10,284 nucleotides of DNA from contig MNYA01000301.1 in assembly GCA_001872985.1 (NCBI GenBank), positions 1-10,284 on the forward strand, read 5' to 3'. The notes beneath the pieces were generated by a model that saw nothing but the letters and a program-made list of their open reading frames with translations, was not told the DNA's origin and did not search any database. The position numbers were made by a program, and so were the translations under genes. The DNA is from a bacterium CG2_30_54_10 (GTDB lineage: Bacteria; Muiribacteriota; Ozemobacteria; Ozemobacterales; Ozemobacteraceae). This document shows, piece after piece, positions 6,062 to 10,284 of this stretch. Position 1 is the stretch's first letter. The number at the start of each line of letters is the position of its first letter.

Positions 6062-7270
6062 TCAGGATTTCACGCGGGTTTTCTTTTCGCGCTTTCCGGG
6101 GTGTTCGAGACCCTGCTTGATGTCGGCGATCAGGTCAGCTTCATCTTCCAGGCCGATCGAAAAACGGATAAGGCTGGGGGTGATGCCGGCTTTGCGCATC
6201 TCAACTTCTCCCATTGCCGAATGGGTGGTGGAGGCAGGATGGGTGACGATGCTTTTGCAGGTTCCGAGGTGGGTCGCATGAATGATGAACTCGAGCGAGT
6301 CGATGAAGGCGGTGGCATCATCGTAGGTTCCCTTGAGCTCGAACGACATGAGGGAACTGCAGCCTTTCATCTGTTTTTCCATCATCTTGTGATACGGGTT
6401 TGAAACCAAGCCGGGATAGTTGACCGAGGCGACGCGAGGGTGATTCTCGAGGAACTTAGCTACGGCCATGGCATTGCTGCAATGACGTTCCATGCGCAAA
6501 CCGAGGGTCTCCAGGCCGTTGATATTCAGCCACGCATTGAACGGGGCCATGGTAGGACCGAGATAACGCATTCCGCTCTTGCGCATTCCTTCTACGTATT
6601 GCTTGGAACCGCAAATGATACCGCCGAGGCTCGATGCGTTGCCGCAAATATATTTGGTCGTCGAGTGAACGATCAGGTCGGCTCCGAGGTCGATGGGAAC
6701 CTGCAGCGCGGGTGTCGTGATTGTATTATCCACCACCAACGGGATTTTTTTTGATTTCGCGAGTTTAGCCAACGCGGGAATGTCAGCGATGAAAAGCGAA
6801 GGATTGCTGGGAGACTCGACGAACAAGAACTTGGTGTTCTTCGTGATCTGGCTCTCCCAGGCATTCAGGGACTCGGGTTCCGTGACCCACTTCACCTTCA
6901 CACCCATTTTCTTGAACCCGACAGCGAAAAGGCTGAAAGTTCCGCCGTAGACACGGTTCGAGGAAACGATCTCGTCTCCGGATTCAAGGAGGTGATGCGC
7001 GAGGAGGAAAATCGCGGCCATCCCAGAGGCTGTTGCGATTGCTGATTCGGCGTTCTCGAGAGAAGCCATCCGCTTTTCGAAGACATTAACCGTTGGGTTG
7101 TCCCAGCGCCCATAGGTATAGCCGGGTTTTTCGCCCGAAAAAATCGCAGCGGCTTCCTTCGCGTCAAAATAAGGATAAGCCACGGACTGATAGATCGGCA
7201 CCGACATCGAATCGGGATCGAACCCTTCGTGGCCTTCATGAATTGCCTTGGTGTTGAAATGCTTTTTCAT
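6062..7270 (-). CDS. PLP-dependent Cys/Met metabolism enzyme, MetY/MGL-like
   Basis: 402-residue fold-type-I PLP enzyme of the trans-sulfuration family (cystathionine gamma-synthase, O-acylhomoserine sulfhydrylase, methionine gamma-lyase). YGRWDNPT (53-60) holds the phosphate-binding Tyr/Arg. SGMAAI follows at 82-87, VVDNT (179-183) holds the PLP-nitrogen Asp, and HSTTKYICGN (202-211) holds the Schiff-base lysine K206. VYGGTFSLF (108-116) has Gly where typical methionine gamma-lyases have a Cys, which favours an O-acylhomoserine sulfhydrylase or cystathionine synthase role. The substrate is not settled. The ATG at 7270 is preceded by GAGGAG 6 bases away and gives the family N-terminus (NTKAIHEG). 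The frame stays open 66 codons upstream, but that part has no homology and no ribosome site. The gene converges on the thrC operon, 48 bases apart, and may share homoserine as precursor pool. Confidence 0.92.
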   Translation of the reverse strand: MKKHFNTKAIHEGHEGFDPDSMSVPIYQSVAYPYFDAKEAAAIFSGEKPGYTYGRWDNPTVNVFEKRMASLENAESAIATASGMAAIFLLAHHLLESGDEIVSSNRVYGGTFSLFAVGFKKMGVKVKWVTEPESLNAWESQITKNTKFLFVESPSNPSLFIADIPALAKLAKSKKIPLVVDNTITTPALQVPIDLGADLIVHSTTKYICGNASSLGGIICGSKQYVEGMRKSGMRYLGPTMAPFNAWLNINGLETLGLRMERHCSNAMAVAKFLENHPRVASVNYPGLVSNPYHKMMEKQMKGCSSLMSFELKGTYDDATAFIDSLEFIIHATHLGTCKSIVTHPASTTHSAMGEVEMRKAGITPSLIRFSIGLEDEADLIADIKQGLEHPGKREKKTRVKS

Positions 7271-7358
7271 GGTACTCTCCTCGGGAAAGTTTTTGAGATC
7301 CGCGGGTGAGATCTGGAAAAGCCAATGCCTACCGCCACAATGCAATCCAAAGCATTCC

Positions 7359-7385
7359 CGGCACTTCCGGCATTTCGTGCATTTC
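7359..7385. repeat. Three-unit 9-bp tandem repeat
   Basis: Three successive 9-base units: CGGCACTTC, CGGCATTTC and GTGCATTTC. On the minus strand, in the open frame upstream of the PLP enzyme, they read as repeated Lys-Cys-X codons (KCTKCRKCREC). Because the preferred start of the PLP gene lies downstream, this is more likely chance in a simple repeat than a real metal-binding peptide. Confidence 0.5.
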
Positions 7386-7542
7386 GGGAGAACGGCCTTT
7401 CGACCCCCGCCCCAAAATGGAACTCCTCGCGATCGGCTCAACTTACTCTCAAATCCGAAAATTGGCAAGAGTCAGGATAGCCCTTCAGGCGGAAGCCCAA
7501 TCATACAACGGCAACTGACCGGGAGTTTGGAAGCATTCCATA

Positions 7543-7621
7543 TAACTTTTCAAAAAGAGTGAGACATGCGAAGTGAATTCGCATGTCTCACTCTCGCGGT
7601 CGGGCCCTTTGCGCCCTCCGG
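7543..7621 (-). repeat. Dispersed palindromic repeat, copy B
   Basis: Inverted second copy of the element at 1-96. Module 1 (7594-7621) matches 1-28 at 26 of 28 positions in reverse complement. Module 2 is a perfect 17-bp hairpin (arms 7556-7572 and 7578-7594, 5-base loop 7573-7577), longer than the 10-bp arms of copy A but with the same 15-base core (7568-7582). Module 3 is the tail TTTTTGAAAAGTTA on the minus strand (7543-7556). It lacks the extra GC-rich terminator hairpin of copy A. Confidence 0.8.
7552..7594 (-). terminator. Intrinsic terminator formed by repeat copy B
   Basis: On the minus strand the perfect stem (17 bp including the arm ends; 5-base loop) runs directly into five T residues (plus-strand A-run 7552-7556). 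It would stop leftward transcripts, such as antisense read-through from the Sel1 gene, before they reach the PLP enzyme gene. On the plus strand no T-tract follows, so it acts in one direction. The overlap of the T-run with the end of the stem leaves its efficiency uncertain. Confidence 0.55.
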
Positions 7622-7709
7622 TCTGCTTCCGTGTTTTTATCAGTTATTGACATGATATCATTCCGCTTTCCGTGATAGACTCTAAACCGGAAGGGCTTGC
7701 GAGATTGCT

Positions 7710-8099
7710 TTGACTGACACTGGAAAAAAGCCGGAAATTCCCGGTTCATGCATTCTTTGCAGATCTTGTGGCGCCTGCTGCGCTCGGCACCGGGTTCTGT
7801 TGAACTGGACCGAGGTCGATGATTTCGGGCCAGGTGGAGTTCCGGTCGGAATGACGGTTCGGATAAGCGACCACGTGCGAATCATGGCCGGAACTGAAGG
7901 GCCACCCGGGCGTTGCGTTGCGCTCGAAGGCCAGATCGGGTGCCATGTGACTTGCCGCATCTACGAACAACGTGGATCCCAATGCCGCGAGTTCAACCCC
8001 ACAACCGACGAGGGCGAACCAAATGAGGCCTGTGACAAAGCCCGTCGCGCCTACGGTCTAGCGCCGCTAACCACACCGCAACCGGGCAAGAAACGATAG
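7710..8099 (+). CDS. YkgJ-type cysteine-cluster protein (UPF0153-like)
   Basis: A 129-residue soluble protein with the signature of the YkgJ / UPF0153 family, thought to bind a zinc or iron-sulfur centre; no firm biochemical role is known. Cysteines visible: C14, C17, C20, C23 and C24 ([11 protein letters not shown]), then C69, C78, C82, C92 and C108, with [17 protein letters not shown] being the usual second half (a C-x-IY-x-x-R-x-x-x-C-R-x-F pattern). No signal peptide or membrane helix is seen. There is no in-frame ATG before the cluster. TTG at 7710 is the conventional start, but the ribosome site GGAAGGG (7689-7695) is 14 bases away. An ATT at 7704 would be better spaced (8 bases). The frame is closed by TAA at 7683, so the start lies in this short interval. 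The 3' end overlaps the convergent Sel1 gene by 33 bases. Confidence 0.85.
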
Positions 8100-8369
8100 G
8101 ATAAAAACGTAATTGCCAGTTAGCCGCGAGGTCAGGTCTCCGCAAAAATCTCTTTGGGCGACAAACCATCCTTGCTCCGCTCCCATTTTGAGCCAGCGGG
8201 CAGCCTCGGCAGGATTCGGCGCGAGGCCGGTTCCTTTTTGGAAACAATCGCCGAGAATATTCTGGGCATGCGAATCTCCCTCTTGCGCCAGAGGCCGCAG
8301 GATAGCGAAGGCCCCTTCGTAATCCTTCTTCAGAAGGGCTTCAATTCCGGAAATCAGATCCCTCTTCAT
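8067..8369 (-). CDS. Short Sel1-repeat (SLR/TPR-like) protein, possibly truncated
   Basis: A 100-residue protein with one clear Sel1-like repeat at residues 31-66 ([16 protein letters not shown], then [16 protein letters not shown]), a half repeat before it ([16 protein letters not shown], 16-31) and the start of another after it ([12 protein letters not shown]). Sel1 repeats are paired-helix scaffolds for protein-protein contacts. Most members have several repeats, often behind a signal peptide; none is seen here. The last 20 residues (LTSRLTGNY...RCG) do not follow the repeat pattern and are encoded opposite the end of the ykgJ-like gene, so this may be a decayed or truncated gene. The start ATG has no clear Shine-Dalgarno, and the promoter is unusually close. 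Confident as a Sel1 coding region, less so as an intact gene. Confidence 0.72.
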
Positions 8370-8384
8370 GACGAATTGTCTTCA

Positions 8385-8413
8385 ATTGTAAGGATCCTGC
8401 GGATCTGAGACAA
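8385..8413 (-). promoter_or_regulatory. Promoter for the Sel1-repeat gene
   Basis: On the minus strand, TTGTCT (8413-8408) and TACAAT (8390-8385) are separated by 17 bases, matching at 4 of 6 and 5 of 6 positions. The predicted start is near 8378, leaving only about 9 bases before the ATG at 8369. The mRNA would have almost no leader and no room for a normal ribosome site. Confidence 0.5.
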
Positions 8414-8637
8414 GTGCGGGTTCACTGGGTGCGAAGGGAATTCAAGCGGTTCCAACAGGGAACGCGACGAGCCGAGAGATTCCCCGGTCTACTCACCTCG
8501 CGATCCTCGACGATGACAAGGCCAAGGCTTCATGCCCTGATTCCCGCTATCGAAGAGCATTTCGGCGCCAAGGGTTTGACCCTGCGTGCCCGAAAGCAAC
8601 AGGTTTTCCCTGTTTCCGAAGGGTGTCAATTCATGGG
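8414..8637. other. Gap between the Rpn and Sel1 genes, no gene recognised
   Basis: About 220 bases with open frames on both strands but no recognisable product, ribosome site or repeat. The open frames here are arginine-, proline- and histidine-rich, typical of chance reading through GC-rich DNA. It could hold the decayed start of something, but I see nothing to support that. Confidence 0.4.
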
Positions 8638-9750
8638 CTAACGTCGTTGGGCACGCTGGCCGGGTGCCCTTGGCGCGACGGACCGTTTTCGAGGCATGGA
8701 AGAAGGCGAATAGGCGGTGGCTGGTTCGCAAACGGAGTCGGGCCTCGATATAATTTTTTTCAGTTCCTCGGGAGCCAGGCCGGTCACCTCAGCGACGAGA
8801 GTGATCTCCAGGCCTTTGGCCAGCATTCGCTTTGCAATCTCCACCCGGCCCTTCTCGATGCCCTTCTCGATGCCCTTCTCGATGCCCTTCTCGATGCCTT
8901 CGGCGATGCCTTCAGCGATGCCTTCAGCGATGCCTTCAGCGCGGCCTTCGACGCGGCCTTCGACGCGGCCTGCTGCGAGGCCTTCCTCTTTCCATTTCTT
9001 CGTCCACTCGATCACAGTTTCGGATAACATCGCATCCACCTCCAGAAGGTCGTTGAACTCGGGAATTTTTACACCGGGCGCCCGGCCCGGAAGAAACGTA
9101 CGGGAAAACCAAACGGCGAAATCGCGACGGAGACGCGTCTGCGATGGGGCTTTCAACCATCGCAAAAGTTCGCGCAGCACCGTCCTGACGTCTTCCGGGT
9201 TGCGGCTTTTCTCGAGCCGGAACAGCGCGGCGACGGCGTTTCGGTGAACCGCGAGCGCGTCATCCTCGAACGCGCCTTCGTCGATCAAAAGATAGCGCAT
9301 GGTTGGGCGATAGTGTGTCAGCCCGCCCGGAGCGGTTTCGATCAGTTCGCTGATTTCCGTGGGGGCGGTCCAGCGCGGCTTCCCGTTGTACAAGACGATC
9401 GGCAGGACTGGGGGAAGCTTCTCGCCAGGGCGGATTTTCTTCGTTCGGAGGAGGTCTTGATAAAGCAGGCCGAGGTAGGTCAGGATCCGGACCGCCATGA
9501 ATCTGTCGGTTGAGGACTGGAACTCGATCAGCAGGTAGACGTAGAGCCACCGCTCACCCCATCTCACCCGCCAGATGATGTCGTCTTCCCGTTCGCGGAG
9601 GTCATCGGCCACGAAATGCCCGTTCTGCTTCTCGAGGGTCGAAAAATCGAGCAGCTTGACCCAGTCTTCCGGCACGAAGGATACCAATAGATCCCGCACC
9701 ATTTCCGGGTGCGAAAACAACAACTTGTATGGTTTGTCATGCTTTCCCAT
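8638..9750 (-). CDS. Rpn/YhgA-family PD-(D/E)XK nuclease (putative transposase-like)
   Basis: A 370-residue member of the recombination-promoting nuclease (Rpn, formerly 'YhgA-like putative transposase') family. The opening KPYKLLFSHPEMVRDLL is typical. The PD-(D/E)XK core is visible as REDDIIWRVRW (54-64; D57 likely catalytic) and YVYLLIEFQSS (70-80; E76 and Q78), followed by the conserved helix MAVRILTYLGLLYQDL (85-100) and LPPVLPIVLYNGKPRW (112-127). Residues 261-304 are 11 tetrapeptide repeats (GRVE/GIAE/GIEK), then a helical VTGLAPEELKKI end and an Arg/Pro-rich tail. Family members cleave DNA and stimulate RecA-independent recombination, so a role in horizontal gene flow is plausible. 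ATG 9750 fits the family start but has no Shine-Dalgarno. It is flanked by repeats and has no partner gene. Confidence 0.9.
   Translation of the reverse strand: MGKHDKPYKLLFSHPEMVRDLLVSFVPEDWVKLLDFSTLEKQNGHFVADDLREREDDIIWRVRWGERWLYVYLLIEFQSSTDRFMAVRILTYLGLLYQDLLRTKKIRPGEKLPPVLPIVLYNGKPRWTAPTEISELIETAPGGLTHYRPTMRYLLIDEGAFEDDALAVHRNAVAALFRLEKSRNPEDVRTVLRELLRWLKAPSQTRLRRDFAVWFSRTFLPGRAPGVKIPEFNDLLEVDAMLSETVIEWTKKWKEEGLAAGRVEGRVEGRAEGIAEGIAEGIAEGIEKGIEKGIEKGIEKGRVEIAKRMLAKGLEITLVAEVTGLAPEELKKIISRPDSVCEPATAYSPSSMPRKRSVAPRAPGQRAQRR
8839..8970 (-). repeat. In-frame 12-bp tandem repeat (11 units) in the Rpn gene
   Basis: Eleven 12-base units in a row: one CTCCACCCGGCC, four identical CTTCTCGATGCC, then TTCGGCGATGCC, TTCAGCGATGCC twice, TTCAGCGCGGCC, and TTCGACGCGGCC twice (plus-strand reading). 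Each unit encodes four residues, so unit gain or loss keeps the frame. The product is a charged Gly-x-(A/V/E)-(E/K) repeat, likely a helical or coiled spacer between the nuclease domain and the C-terminal helix. It is common in this family and often variable in length. Confidence 0.92.
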
Positions 9751-9756
9751 ACGGCT

Positions 9757-9786
9757 ATTCTACCCCGTCCTCACACCCTCCGGCAA
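9757..9786 (-). promoter_or_regulatory. Promoter candidate for the Rpn gene, leaderless layout
   Basis: On the minus strand, TTGCCG (9786-9781) and TAGAAT (9762-9757) are separated by 18 bases. The -10 box ends only 6 bases before the ATG at 9750, so transcription would begin at or next to the start codon. No Shine-Dalgarno lies in the remaining bases. Either the mRNA is leaderless or the true promoter is further upstream. Confidence 0.4.
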
Positions 9787-9877
9787 AGAAATCTCTTCCA
9801 AGCCCCGCGAATCGACAGATTCCCGTTTTCCGGGTGGTGGGCCGGGCTAGCCGATGGCGATTTTTCGAATGTCATTT

Positions 9878-9979
9878 CATTGCGAGGAACGAAGTGACGA
9901 AGCAATCTCGGGGTTAGGGATCAGATTGGTTCGCTTCCCACCACGCTGCGCTCGCGGCTTTCGGCAGAATCGCAATGAC
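9878..9979. repeat. Dispersed CATTGCGAGG-type repeat (MITE-like)
   Basis: The left end, CATTGCGAGGAACGAAGTGA continuing CGAAGCAATCT, and the right end TCGCAATGAC are inverted. The inner arms GAAGCAATCT (9898-9907) and AGATTGGTTC match at 9 of 10 positions in reverse complement. This is the well-known CATTGCGAGGAGCGAAG...GAAGCAATC repeat type scattered through many bacterial genomes. It has no ORF and is probably a miniature element or a relic moved by a transposase elsewhere. It lies about 130 bases upstream of the Rpn gene start. Confidence 0.7.
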
Positions 9980-10254
9980 AAACCGCTCACCTGGTAATTG
10001 CCGCGATGGCCGACCAGAGCAAAGTAAGGGAATCCTGCCGCGGAACCGCGGTTTCAATTTCCATCCCGGTTTTCGGGAAAGAGCCAGCGGCCAAAACGGT
10101 AATTTCCCGCGCCCCTCGGATTAAAATTGTTGTAAGTGTTTAGCCTGCTGAAGTGAATACCTCGAACCCTCGCTCAAACAGACACTTTGGAAAATTTACA
10201 TGCCAATTATCGAAGAGTGGGCGTAACGTTGATCCGATCTGCGTTTGGGGCTTT

Positions 10255-10283
10255 TTGACTTCAGACCGCTAAACTCATACAAA
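10255..10283 (+). promoter_or_regulatory. Promoter candidate at the right edge
   Basis: TTGACT (10255-10260) and TACAAA (10278-10283) are separated by 17 bases on the plus strand, matching at 5 of 6 and 4 of 6 positions. It would drive a gene beginning just beyond the window. With no gene visible, this is only a sequence match. Confidence 0.3.
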
Positions 10284-10284
10284 T

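Larger units (their letters stand above)
7271..7703. other. Non-coding region between the PLP enzyme and ykgJ-like genes
   Basis: No gene was recognised. From left to right it holds the PLP gene's ribosome site (7277-7282), a 9-base tandem repeat (7359-7385), the inverted copy of the palindromic repeat (7543-7621), and an AT-richer stretch (7636-7680). I looked for a SAM riboswitch on the minus strand upstream of the PLP gene and did not recognise one. Confidence 0.55.
9751..10284. other. Gene-free right end with a repeat and a promoter candidate
   Basis: No gene was recognised in 534 bases. It holds the promoter candidate of the Rpn gene (9757-9786), a dispersed repeat (9878-9979), and then a stretch with a CCGCGG-AA-CCGCGG palindrome (10038-10051) and a small CCCG-GTTTT-CGGG hairpin. 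Two similar GGTAATT-(C)CCGCG words lie about 107 bases apart (near 9992 and 10099). A promoter-like pair sits at the right edge. Any gene it serves lies outside the window. Confidence 0.55.

Noticed and set aside
7271..7468. N-terminal extension of the PLP enzyme by 66 residues
   Set aside because: The extension has no family similarity, starts at a TTG without a ribosome site, and the ATG at 7270 has a well-spaced GAGGAG and the family N-terminus.
7647..7678. Perfect TTGACA upstream of the ykgJ-like gene
   Set aside because: No acceptable -10 box lies 16-18 bases downstream. The nearest AT-rich hexamers match at only 2-3 of 6 positions. The ATGATATCAT palindrome overlapping it is too short to call an operator.
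8489..8731. Minus-strand 80-codon frame between the Rpn and Sel1 genes
   Set aside because: It overlaps the end of the Rpn gene in another frame, has no ribosome site, and has a composition typical of chance frames.
8839..8970. Possible CRISPR-like array
   Set aside because: Units are 12 bases, contiguous and in-frame, with no spacers.
8638..9027. Plus-strand frames with DALLDALLDAF- or RCPSRCPSR-type repeats
   Set aside because: They are antisense translations of the 12-bp tandem repeat in the Rpn gene.
9776..9785. CCGGAGGG (minus strand) near the Rpn start as a third copy of the palindromic repeat
   Set aside because: Similarity stops after about 9 bases and no hairpin or tail follows.
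10150..10175. GGTTCGAGG on the minus strand as a tRNA T-arm
   Set aside because: The flanking bases do not form the 5-bp T-stem and no anticodon arm or acceptor stem is present.

Overview
The window looks like a chromosomal segment from a Gram-negative bacterium, plausibly a deltaproteobacterial (Desulfobacterota-type) lineage or a neighbouring phylum. The clues are a threonine synthase gene fused in an operon to a phosphoglycerate-mutase-like gene, a small KTNYQF-type basic protein, and several dispersed palindromic repeats of kinds common in such genomes. The lineage call is inference and is not strong. No phage, CRISPR, rRNA or tRNA signal was seen.

Layout. Positions 1-246 are repeat-rich non-coding DNA: a palindromic repeat with a hairpin, a GC-rich intrinsic terminator, and a short element with terminal inverted repeats. 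Positions 247-2715 (minus) encode leucyl-tRNA synthetase. The divergent intergenic region 2716-2949 carries promoter candidates for both directions. A 54-residue basic protein follows at 2950-3114 (plus). Positions 3115-3452 are non-coding and contain nested inverted repeats. Positions 3453-6013 (plus) are a two-gene operon, thrC plus an apgM-like gene, overlapping by 4 bases. Positions 6062-7270 (minus) encode a PLP enzyme of the Cys/Met trans-sulfuration family, convergent with the operon. Positions 7271-7703 are non-coding and include a second, inverted copy of the left-edge palindromic repeat. A YkgJ-type cysteine-cluster protein (about 7710-8099, plus) overlaps tail-to-tail with a short Sel1-repeat protein (8067-8369, minus). 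Positions 8638-9750 (minus) encode an Rpn/YhgA-type PD-(D/E)XK nuclease with an 11-unit, 12-bp in-frame tandem repeat. Positions 9751-10284 contain no gene but hold another dispersed repeat and a promoter-like pair at the right edge.

How the genes fit together. Three metabolic genes sit around homoserine. The apgM-like product is the likely source of phosphohomoserine, as a proposed non-orthologous homoserine kinase. ThrC converts phosphohomoserine to threonine. The neighbouring PLP enzyme probably acts on an acylated homoserine or a related sulfur amino acid. LeuRS is housekeeping. The right third (Rpn nuclease, Sel1 fragment, repeats) is accessory.

I did not find a convincing new multi-gene system. 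The most unusual signals are the inverted pair of palindromic repeats (1-96 and 7543-7621), whose hairpin arms differ but stay fully complementary around a conserved core, and two minus-strand genes whose best promoters predict leaderless or nearly leaderless mRNAs.
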